NCBI GenBank assembly: GCA_902787065.1
Contig: CADAFA010000008.1
Location: 1-31,060, forward strand
Direction of reading: 5' to 3'
From: an uncultured Elusimicrobium sp.
Lineage (GTDB): Bacteria > Elusimicrobiota > Elusimicrobia > Elusimicrobiales > Elusimicrobiaceae
Length of the DNA: 31,060 nt
Part shown: positions 7,477 through 14,870 of the stretch, one piece after another
Position numbering within the stretch: the stretch's first letter is position 1
Layout of the letters: the number at the start of each line of letters is the position of its first letter
Made by a program: the position numbers and the translations under genes
The notes under the pieces: generated by a model
Told to the model about the DNA's origin: nothing
Database searches by the model: none
What the model saw: only the letters and a program-made list of their open reading frames with translations

Positions 7477-9946
7477 TTAAAACAAGTTTGCCATAGAAAA
7501 ATAAATATATCCGCGCTTTTCCCCGGATTTATGATTTAAACCATAACCCCAATCTAAACGTATCGGTAGAGAGGGGGTAACAATCCTTAAACCAAACCCG
7601 ACACCCATTTTAAAATCACCCACATTTGCACCGGTTTTAAAACGGACATCACTAAGATTCTTCCAAGAATTACCAATATCAAAAAATGCGGCAAGTTGGG
7701 CCATAGTTCGGCGCCCTTCACGGGCAATAGGAAATTTAAGTTCCACATTGCCGATATAATAAATTTCACCGCCGGTTTCCGGACCGATTTGGCCTGTTGT
7801 TTCATAACCTCTAACGGTATCAGCACCGCCTAAGAATATCCTTTCATAAGCAGGTACGAGATGTGTTCGTCCATATGATTTAACTGAACCGGCCCTTTGG
7901 CCTATCATTAAAACTATCGGGTAATCTTTACCAATATTAAACAAAGTAAAATTATAGGCCGATTTTAAATTGACTTTATAAATATCAACATTACCCATAA
8001 AAGGCCCACCGGTAAGTTCAAGGTTTATGGAATTTTTAGAGCCTTCTGTCGGATCAAAAATACTGTCACGGGTATCCCGTGCAAAAGTGACGCCGAATGT
8101 TGATTGGGTGGATTTGCCTTCCACTAGCCCAAAGGCCTCCTGATCCCTATACTGTTCATCAATGTCATAAATGTGTATTCCTTCTAAAGAATAAGAAAAG
8201 TTTAAACCGTAAATGTCGTCATTAAAACGCGGCCCTATATTAAAGCGAAAACCTTTGCGTTTTTCTGTAAGTATCCCTATAAGAACGGTATCTTCTTGTA
8301 TCAAAGGCATCAATACCAAAGCCAATTGGTTTATCATAAATCCAAGGGGTGTACCAGCTAATTGTATAATCTAAAACACGTTTACCGAACATCGCACGCG
8401 CCGTTAAATGTTGGGCACGGTGGAATAAATTTAAGTGGCTTATAGAAATATCCCCGTATAAACCGTCTAAAGAGGACATTGCCACCCCTGCCGTGAACAT
8501 ACCGGGGCGGCCTTCAACAATATTGTAGCCGACATCAACTTTATTTATATCATTTGTCGGTGTAATATCAATTTGTGCGTCGTTTAGAAAACCTAAGTTC
8601 ATTAATTTATTTTGCCCGCGTTGCACTTTGGAATAATTGAATACAGAGCCTTCTTTAAAAGGTATTTCGCGCGCAAAAATATATTTTGGGGTATCCCCTT
8701 CCCCTGTGATATCAATATGGTCAACATATACTATATTATTTTGTTGCACCTGAAAATTTATGTTTAAAATACTATTAGCTTCGTCCAGATTTTTTTGGGG
8801 GACAATTTCCGCCCTCAAATAACCTTTATTTGCATATTGTTCTTGCAAAGCGCGGACTGTTCCGTCAAATTTTTGCTGATTATATAATTTTCCTTTTGAG
8901 TAAAAAATACTTTTATCAATTTCCTTTTCGGTTAAAACGGTATTACCGTTAACGGTCGTTTCCCCAAAGCGGGCTTTTACGCCTTCAAAAACGGTATAAT
9001 TTAGGGTAACTTCGCTGGAATCTTCGCTGAAAACAGGAACATAATTTTCAATTTTAAACTCATAATAACCTTCGTTTCTGGCATAATTAGTAGCGTTATA
9101 ATTATCAACAGGCATATTTTGAACTTTATAAATTTTGCCCGGGCGGTTTTTGAGTTTTTTAATAAATTTCTTGACGGGAATTTTATTTAAACCCGTAACA
9201 TTAACTTCTTTAACGCGGGTTTTTTTACCTTCATTGATTTTGAGGGTAACAAGGGCAATATTTTTTTCTTTATTAATTTCAAAAGTATAGGTTACCTGAG
9301 CATTTAGGAATCCGTTTTCTGCATAAAGGGATTTGATTTTGTCCATATCAGCAAGAAGTTTTGCCTCGCTAAAAGGATCTTTAAGTTTAGACATCATCGC
9401 CTTTTGTATGGCAGATTTTGAAACTTGCTTACGGCCTTCATAATAAAACTTTTCCAAAATCGGTTTTTCTTCCAAGAGAACTGTTAAGGAGTGGCAAGGG
9501 TAAAGATTTTTGTCTTTTTTATCGGCTTTATTCTTCCCTTGTGAGGAAAGAGGGCTAATATCAATTTCCACGTTCTCAAAATTACCGAGAGTGATTAAAT
9601 TGTTTTTATCTTCCTGCACCGAAGTTAATGCATAAAAAGTATTAAGTTTTGCGGAGATGTTTTTTAAAACGGTTTTTTTATTTATGTTTACAAGGCCTTC
9701 AGCTTTAAGTTCACAAATAAGCCAAGGGCCATTTTCGGATAAAGTTTGCTTTTGATTTGTTTCTGTTGAATTTTCTTGTTCATTTTCTTCCTCGGGGTCA
9801 ACATAATTGCCAGAGGTAAAATCAACAGACTTACTGCCAAAAGTGCCTGTATCAAGAGGGCTTTGCGCTGAACTGCCTCCTAGCATTTGTGCAAAAATAC
9901 TTGGGACTAATAAAGTAAAAAGGGTTAAAGTGAAAAATTTCTTCAT
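7477..9946 (-). pseudogene. bamA: Outer-membrane assembly factor BamA, split by a frameshift
   Basis: BamA inserts beta-barrel proteins into the outer membrane. The first frame (9946 to 8240) encodes a signal peptide (residues 1-19, ending SIFAQ), a short acidic linker, about five POTRA domains (residues about 75-480) and the first barrel strands up to RSYRDTY. The frame then becomes RKTQRFSL and stops. The second frame continues as EKRKGFRFNIGPRF to 7477 with the rest of the barrel, including the conserved TVRGYE loop-6 motif. The break coincides with five identical bases at 8260-8264 (AAAAA on the coding strand). Four instead of five would give an uninterrupted 822-residue protein reading DTYRKRKGFRF. 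The break could be a sequencing error, a real mutation or ribosomal slippage. Functional BamA is essential, so error or slippage is likelier than loss. Confidence 0.9.
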
Positions 9947-9952
9947 ATATAC

Positions 9953-9958
9953 ATTATA
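9953..9958 (-). promoter_or_regulatory. -10 box of bamA, probable leaderless start
   Basis: On the minus strand a consensus TATAAT lies exactly 6 nt (GTATAT) before the bamA ATG at 9946. There is no Shine-Dalgarno sequence. I see no convincing -35 box. Transcription would begin at or near the ATG. Confidence 0.6.
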
Positions 9959-9979
9959 TGAAATTATTGGGAGTACTGC

Positions 9980-10009
9980 TTGTTTGGTTTATAAATTTTA
10001 TGCTACAAT
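9980..10009 (+). promoter_or_regulatory. Promoter of the POT transporter gene
   Basis: A -35-like TTGTTT (9980-9985), 18-nt spacer and TACAAT (10004-10009) preceded by TGC form a sigma-70-type promoter. The predicted start near 10016 leaves about 20 nt of leader. That leader includes the strong ribosome site AGGAGG at 10027-10032, 4 nt before the ATG. It diverges from the bamA promoter with about 50 nt between the two -10 boxes. Confidence 0.6.
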
Positions 10010-10036
10010 GAATTATAATTTTATTTAGGAGGTTTT

Positions 10037-11341
10037 ATGGCAGACAATACTGTAAAACAAAAGCAACCTGCAGGTTTGTATTTGCTTTTTGCTACGGAAA
10101 TGTGGGAAAGATTCAGTTTTTATTCCCTAAAAGCTTTGTTTATTTTGTATTTGACAAAAGAACTTTTGCTAACTACTAAAGAGGCAAGCGGGCATTTTGG
10201 AACTTTGATGAGTTTGATTTTCCTCTCCCCCTTATTCGGCGGATATATTGCCGATAAATGGATCGGTAAACGCGCGGCAATCATTATCGGTGCAATTTGT
10301 ATAGCTCTTGGCCAGCTTTGCATGGGCCGCGGAAGTATGACTTGGGTGTTTTGGGCTATGGCTTTTATCGTCATCGGTAACGGTTTTTTTAAACCTAATA
10401 TTTCAAGCATCGTCGGTGATCTTTATGAAAAGAACGATCCGCGCCGCGACAGCGGTTTTACCATTTTTTATATGGGTATCAATTTAGGTTCATTTTTGGC
10501 CGGCTTAATTGCGGGAACACTTGCCCATAATTTCGGTTGGGGCTGGGGTTTTGGATCAGCGGCAATCGGTATGGTTATCGGTTTAATAACTTTCCTTTGG
10601 GGTAAAGATAAATACTTACAAGGCAAAGGCAAAGCACCGAAAAATTATGAGAAGAAAGAAGTTGCAAAAACCCCAAATGCACCTTTAACAAAAGAAGAAA
10701 AACAAAGAATTGCGGTTATTTTTATAATGGCGTTTTTCTCCGTCTTCTTTTGGGCAATTTTTGAACAAAAGGGTGCAGCACTTAACTTGATTGCGGAACA
10801 CAATGTTGACAGAATCGTCCACTTATTTGGCAAAACTTTTGAGATACCGACAGCATGGTTCCAATCAGTTAACCCCTTATTTATTATGCTTTTTGCACCG
10901 GTGTTTTCAAAACTTTGGGTGACACTCGGGAAAAAAGGAAAAGATTTAAGCATTCCGGCAAAATTCGTGCTTGCCTTTTGGTTGATTGCAATCGGTTATG
11001 CTTTGCTTTTAACAGCTTCAATAGTTTGCAAAGATAAATTCGGCATGCTTTGGATTATCGGCGCTTACTTTATGTTTACGATGGGTGAATTATGTTTATC
11101 ACCGGTTGGACTTTCCATGGTAACAAAACTCTCCCCGGTAAAATTTATTTCTTTATTCATGGGTATTTGGTTTTTGGCGAACTCCGCTGCCGGATGGCTT
11201 GCGGGTAAATACTCAGGTTTCCTAGCTAAAGATAATTTGACACAATTTTTCACTTGGCCGGTAATTACACCAATAGCTGCCTCTTTGATTTTGCTTGTTT
11301 TGCTTAAACCTATTAAACATTGGATGCACGGCGTGAAATAA
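10037..11341 (+). CDS. POT/PTR2-family proton-dependent oligopeptide transporter
   Basis: POT proteins import di- and tripeptides with protons across the cytoplasmic membrane. This 434-residue protein has about 12 hydrophobic segments. Near the N-terminus is the family signature EMWERFSFYSLKALFILYL, containing the ExxERF proton-coupling motif (residues about 21-26). The second PTR2 signature, FYMGINLGSFLAGLIAG, is near residue 145. EKNDPRRDSGFT precedes it. The cytoplasmic loop around residues 190-225 is lysine-rich. The gene has its own promoter, a perfect AGGAGG site and a terminator, so it is monocistronic. It would suit an organism living on peptides. Whether it prefers di- or tripeptides cannot be told from sequence. 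Confidence 0.94.
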   Translation: MADNTVKQKQPAGLYLLFATEMWERFSFYSLKALFILYLTKELLLTTKEASGHFGTLMSLIFLSPLFGGYIADKWIGKRAAIIIGAICIALGQLCMGRGSMTWVFWAMAFIVIGNGFFKPNISSIVGDLYEKNDPRRDSGFTIFYMGINLGSFLAGLIAGTLAHNFGWGWGFGSAAIGMVIGLITFLWGKDKYLQGKGKAPKNYEKKEVAKTPNAPLTKEEKQRIAVIFIMAFFSVFFWAIFEQKGAALNLIAEHNVDRIVHLFGKTFEIPTAWFQSVNPLFIMLFAPVFSKLWVTLGKKGKDLSIPAKFVLAFWLIAIGYALLLTASIVCKDKFGMLWIIGAYFMFTMGELCLSPVGLSMVTKLSPVKFISLFMGIWFLANSAAGWLAGKYSGFLAKDNLTQFFTWPVITPIAASLILLVLLKPIKHWMHGVK

Positions 11342-11368
11342 AATTGAAATAAATTGTTTTTATTTGAA

Positions 11369-11399
11369 ACACCTGCGGTTAAGCACCGCGGGTGTTTTT
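11369..11399 (+). terminator. Rho-independent terminator of the POT gene
   Basis: An 11-bp stem (ACACCTGCGGT with ACCGCGGGTGT, one G-U pair) with a TAAGC loop is followed by five T residues, 28 nt after the transporter stop codon. It separates this gene from the repeat and rsmE downstream. Confidence 0.9.
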
Positions 11400-11426
11400 A
11401 ATAAGGCTATATAATACCCCTTCCTG

Positions 11427-11545
11427 GCGAGTATTTTTGAGGAAATTTTGATTTTTCTTTGACGACGTGTACAAAGAAGTAAAACGAGCAAAGCGAGTTT
11501 GCGGTACTCTAGGAAAATAAAAATCAAAATTTACCAAAAAGACGC
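11427..11545. repeat. Palindromic intergenic repeat, copy 1
   Basis: This 119-bp element has imperfect terminal inverted repeats of about 30 bp: the left arm begins GCGAGTATTTTTGAGG and the right arm ends ACCAAAAAGACGC, with the perfect inner pair TTTTGATTTTT / AAAAATCAAAA. The centre (11460-11513) is a 54-bp core, from TGACGACGTGTAC to GCGGTACTCTAGGA, that differs at four positions from 14171-14224. It codes for nothing recognisable. It resembles a non-autonomous mobile element (MITE-like) or a large hairpin. Its right end abuts the putative -35 box of rsmE. Confidence 0.75.
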
Positions 11546-11572
11546 AGACAGCACATAAAATTTTGCTAAAAT
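11545..11572 (+). promoter_or_regulatory. Promoter of rsmE-mtaB, probable leaderless start
   Basis: CAGACA (11545-11550) is a weak -35 match, followed by a 16-nt spacer ending TGC and TAAAAT (11567-11572) as an extended -10 box. The ATG at 11579 comes exactly 6 nt later, with no ribosome site between. A leaderless transcript is predicted. The -35 overlaps the last base of the upstream repeat. Confidence 0.55.
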
Positions 11573-11578
11573 TTATTT

Positions 11579-12259
11579 ATGCCGCAATACTTAGCTGAAA
11601 TTAACGGAAATAATTTTACGCTCTCAAAAGAGGAAGCACACCACTTAAAAGTGGCGCGCTACAGCGCAGGCCAAGAAATAAAAATTTTTGACGGCTGCGG
11701 TAAAAAATATCTTGCCCGTTTAACAAGTGCGCAAGGCGGGGAAATTATTAAACAAATCCCAAACCGCAAACTTAAAAGGAATATTACACTTTATTTTAGC
11801 GCAATTTCCCGCCCGGCAACGGAAGAATTACTTGACCTTTGCACCCAAGCAGGCACGAGCACTTTTTGCCCCGTATTCAGTAAATTTTGTGACGTAAATT
11901 TATTAAAGAAATGGGAAACAAAACAAGAGCGCTGGGGGCAAATTGTTTTGGCTGCCGCTAAACAATGCGAGATTGCAAAAATACCTCAAATTTTGCCACC
12001 GCTTAATTTTGATGAAGCCTTAAAAATTTTAAAAACACCCGCTTTAATTTGTTATGAAGACGAACAAAAAACTGAGATAACAACTCAAATCCCGGCGGAA
12101 AAAGATATTGCAATTTTTATCGGGCCCGAAGGCGGATACGCAGAAGAAGAAATCACTCTTGCAAAAAATTACGGAGTAAAACCTGTAACACTCGGTGCAA
12201 ATATTTTGCGCGCGCAAACTGCCGCCGCCTGCGCGGTGTGGGCCTTAGCGAATCTATGA
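11579..12259 (+). CDS. rsmE: 16S rRNA m3U1498 methyltransferase RsmE
   Basis: RsmE is a SPOUT-class enzyme that methylates N3 of U1498 in 16S rRNA using S-adenosylmethionine. It has 226 residues, slightly shorter than E. coli (243). Residues 1-65 form the PUA-like N-terminal domain (FTLSKEEAHHLKVARY). The knotted C-terminal domain carries the SAM-binding motifs IFIGPEGGYAEEE (about 178-190) and TLGANILRAQTAA near 207. The family usually has LGxRILRxETA at that last site, so two typically charged residues are neutral here. The stop codon overlaps the mtaB start by 4 nt (ATGA). No Shine-Dalgarno sequence precedes it. Confidence 0.93.
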   Translation: MPQYLAEINGNNFTLSKEEAHHLKVARYSAGQEIKIFDGCGKKYLARLTSAQGGEIIKQIPNRKLKRNITLYFSAISRPATEELLDLCTQAGTSTFCPVFSKFCDVNLLKKWETKQERWGQIVLAAAKQCEIAKIPQILPPLNFDEALKILKTPALICYEDEQKTEITTQIPAEKDIAIFIGPEGGYAEEEITLAKNYGVKPVTLGANILRAQTAAACAVWALANL

Positions 12260-13479
12260 AAATTTATATAAAAACTTTCGGATGCCGTGTTAATCAAGTG
12301 GAAAGTGAAGCTTTGCTTGAAGAGTTTTTACGCCGCGGACACACCGTTGTTAAAAATCTGCAAGAGGCTGATATTTGTTTGGTGAACACTTGTTCCGTGA
12401 CCCGTAAAGCCGATAAAGATGCCCTCAAAGAAGCTAATTTAATAAAACGCAAAAACCCTAAGGCACGCTTGATTTTGACAGGTTGTTTTGCAAGACATGG
12501 CGCTAAAGAAATTTTGGAAAAAGTTAAGCAAGCGGAAATCGTGCAAAAAGAAAATTTACCTCAAAATTTATTTAACCAAAATATTGATTGGACTGTTAAA
12601 GAACATCAGGGCAAGACACGCGCTTTTGTAAAAATTCAGGACGGGTGTACAAATTTTTGCACTTATTGCATTGTGCCTTTTACGCGCCCGATTAAAACTT
12701 CAAAACCTAAAAAAATTGTGCTTGAAGAAATCAAAACTTTAATCGCAAACGGGTATAAAGAAATTGTTTTGACGGGCATAAATATCGGTAACTATTTTTG
12801 CGCGGAAACTAAAACAAATTTAGCCGCACTTGTTAAAGAAATTTTTGCTTTGGAAGGTAATTTCCGCATCCGCTTTTCTTCCATAGAATTGCCTACGGTA
12901 ACCGATGAACTTTTGGAAGTTGTTTCAAAAGCCGGGAATAAATTTTGCAATTATTTGCATTTGCCTTTACAAAGCGGTTCCAGCAAAGTTTTAAAAGAAA
13001 TGCACCGCCATTATACCGCTGAAGATTTTGAAAAACGTGTGCAAGAAATCCGCCAAAAAATAAAAAATATTTTTATTTATACTGATATTATTGCGGGGTT
13101 CCCCAGCGAAAGTTTGGCAGATTTTGAAAGTTCTGTTAATTTTGTGCGCAAGATAGGTTTTGCGGGTTTACATGTTTTCAGTTACTCGCCAAGACCGATG
13201 ACAGCGGCGGCAAAATTGCCGCAAATTTCACCGACGGAAATTAAACACCGCGCTGATATTTTACGTGAAGAAGATTTAATTTTACGCCAACATGCTGCCG
13301 AGAGTTTGCTTGGCACAACACAAGAAATTTTAGTGGAAGATTTAGCTAAAGACGGAAAATTTCAAATTGCAACCGCTGCAAATTTCCAAAAAGTTTTAGT
13401 ACCTTTAAGTACACCTAAAAACACTTTAGTAAAAGTAAAAATTATCCACGCCCTAGACGGCATTTGCTACACGAAATAA
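12256..13479 (+). CDS. mtaB: tRNA t6A37 methylthiotransferase MtaB (MiaB/RimO-type radical SAM enzyme)
   Basis: MtaB converts t6A37 of tRNAs to ms2t6A using two iron-sulfur clusters. From the ATG at 12256 the protein has 407 residues. An upstream in-frame ATG at 12238 would overlap rsmE by 22 nt and add MGLSES, which is unlikely. The N-terminal MTTase domain starts IYIKTFGCRVNQVESEAL and supplies cluster cysteines also in NTCSVT and LTGCFAR. The radical-SAM motif is CTNFCTYCIVP near residue 133. GCRVNQ rather than GCQMN at the first cysteine favours MtaB over MiaB. A TRAM-like domain covers the last 65 residues. Translation is probably coupled to rsmE. Confidence 0.93.
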   Translation: MKIYIKTFGCRVNQVESEALLEEFLRRGHTVVKNLQEADICLVNTCSVTRKADKDALKEANLIKRKNPKARLILTGCFARHGAKEILEKVKQAEIVQKENLPQNLFNQNIDWTVKEHQGKTRAFVKIQDGCTNFCTYCIVPFTRPIKTSKPKKIVLEEIKTLIANGYKEIVLTGINIGNYFCAETKTNLAALVKEIFALEGNFRIRFSSIELPTVTDELLEVVSKAGNKFCNYLHLPLQSGSSKVLKEMHRHYTAEDFEKRVQEIRQKIKNIFIYTDIIAGFPSESLADFESSVNFVRKIGFAGLHVFSYSPRPMTAAAKLPQISPTEIKHRADILREEDLILRQHAAESLLGTTQEILVEDLAKDGKFQIATAANFQKVLVPLSTPKNTLVKVKIIHALDGICYTK

Positions 13480-13504
13480 TTAGTTATTATTCTAGTTTTA
13501 ATTT

Positions 13505-13972
13505 TTAAAAATTACAGGAATAATAATTATTTGTTCCGTTACCAAAATTTAAATTGCACTTGAACAATTTAGAACAAAAATCAGTAAGTGAATATTCATA
13601 ACATATTAATTTGTTTTCAGCACCGTTCAGAAAACTAAAGCCCGAACGTTTATATTTACCTGTTTTACGAAGTGCCAGAATACTCCCACCAGTCTCTATA
13701 TGAACAGTATTTTTATCATTTGAAAAACAATCTGTCATATATCCGAACATAGATAAATGTTTACAACCACCCCTTTCGTAACCGCTAAGATTAACATCTA
13801 AATCATCAAATTTTTTAGCATATTCACCATTTGTTAAAAAATATCTTTGTTGCGCTTCATGCACGGCTTTTGCGGTTATTAATAATTCACTAGCTTCGGC
13901 TTTTTCTTTTGCGCGTCTATATTGCGGTAATGCTATACCGGCCAATATTCCAATAATTAAAACAACTATCAA
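13505..13972 (-). pseudogene. Type IV pilin-like gene lacking its prepilin signal (degenerate 5' end)
   Basis: From a TTG at 13972 the frame gives 155 residues starting with the pilin transmembrane helix, IVVLIIGILAGIALPQYRRAKE, followed by a globular domain with seven or so cysteines, ending NNYYSCNF. Upstream in frame the residues are LDDKKVLL and then a stop at 14018-14020; there is no ATG. A normal pilin would read KKGFTLIEVLLIVV. The six residues GFTLIE, which contain the prepilin-peptidase site and Glu5, are just what is missing between KK and VLL. No other upstream frame contains GFTL. The composite repeat region begins 50 nt upstream. Without the signal the protein could not be processed or assembled. 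The gene at 30528 is an intact relative. It is convergent with mtaB. Confidence 0.75.
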
Positions 13973-14037
13973 TAGTACTTTTTTATCGTCGAGAAAATAA
14001 GGTATATTGAAAAATTTTTATTTAATAAAATAAAAAT

Positions 14038-14241
14038 GAAATCAAAATCCGGCAAGTATTTTTGAGGAAATTTTGATTTCTACCACGACGACACTAGAGA
14101 ACAAAACCAAAGCGTGAAAAAAATGTTTTCGCGCTGCGATGCAGATTTAAGATGATTTTTTATTTTTATCTGACGACGTGTACCAAGAAGTAAAACGAAC
14201 GAAGTGAGTTTGCGGTACTCTAGGAAGATAAAAATAAAAAA
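14038..14241. repeat. Composite hairpin region containing repeat copy 2
   Basis: Three inverted repeats lie in a row: GAAATCAAAAT (14038-14048) with ATTTTGATTTC (14070-14080); GCGTGAAAA (14112-14120) with TTTTCGCGC (14126-14134, one G-U); and a perfect 16-bp pair TTTTTTATTTTTATCT (14156-14171) with AGATAAAAATAAAAAA (14226-14241). The last encloses the 54-bp core at 14171-14224 shared with copy 1. The segment GGCAAGTATTTTTGAGGAAA (14051-14070) also matches copy 1. Copy 1 is thus represented here with extra material between its left arm and core. The remaining bases to tdk (14242-14303) contain TTCCGC/GCGGAA arms but nothing else I recognise. As the first sequence after tdk it may also end that operon. 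Confidence 0.7.
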
Positions 14242-14303
14242 GCGCTTAAATATGCAAGCACGTTCCGCGCGTACAAGGACATAATGCGGAAACACAACGC
14301 GTA

Positions 14304-14861
14304 TTAAATCTCGTGGCAGTCGGCGCAGCGGGCCTCATAATCATCCGCCCCGCCAACATAAATCCTACTCTTAACTTTTGCGGTCCTTTGAGTACGGCGT
14401 GCAGGTTTACCGCAAACAACACAGCGGGCAGAAAGTTTTAAAACACTGTCTGCAACTGCCAAAAGCTTTGCGGTACTTCCAAAAGGAATACCCTGATAAT
14501 CCATATCAAGCCCGCAACAAATAACGCGTTTGCCTTGTTTAGCTAAAGTTAAAGCGACATCTACGATATCTTCAGTAAAAAAGTTAACTTCATCTATGGC
14601 AATAACTTCTGTATCTTTTTCAACAAGGTCTAATATTTCTTCAGCTTTTGAAACAGTATTTGCATCCATTTTGACTAAATCGTGGGTGGCAATACCTTTG
14701 CGGGCATAACGTTTATCTAAAGTAGAATTAAAAACCTGTACTTTTTGACCGGCATGGCGGGCAACTTCAATGCGCCTAATAAGTTCCGTACTTTTGCCAG
14801 AAAACATACAACCACAAACAACTTCTATGCGCCCGTAGGGAACTTTTGCTTTTGTCATCAT
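14304..14861 (-). CDS. tdk: Thymidine kinase (type II, zinc-binding)
   Basis: Thymidine kinase phosphorylates thymidine to dTMP in nucleotide salvage. The 185-residue length is typical of the type II bacterial family. The P-loop GCMFSGKSTELIRR is at about residues 17-30. IAIDEVNFF near 88 includes the Walker B Asp and the following Glu. The lasso/zinc region has CVVCGKPARRTQR (about 142-154) and CADCH at the C-terminus, giving four zinc-binding Cys/His positions. A ribosome site (AGAGGTG) precedes the ATG. It is the last gene of the long minus-strand run, 9 nt after lptD. Confidence 0.96.
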   Translation of the reverse strand: MMTKAKVPYGRIEVVCGCMFSGKSTELIRRIEVARHAGQKVQVFNSTLDKRYARKGIATHDLVKMDANTVSKAEEILDLVEKDTEVIAIDEVNFFTEDIVDVALTLAKQGKRVICCGLDMDYQGIPFGSTAKLLAVADSVLKLSARCVVCGKPARRTQRTAKVKSRIYVGGADDYEARCADCHEI

Positions 14862-14870
14862 AATACACCT

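Noticed and set aside
7477..8337. A separate outer-membrane protein gene starting MINQLALVL
   Set aside because: The first 20 or so residues are an out-of-frame reading of the upstream bamA barrel, and the rest is the missing BamA barrel.
14080..14295. A 71-residue minus-strand protein next to tdk
   Set aside because: It runs through the inverted repeats of the composite repeat region, is low in complexity and has no ribosome site.
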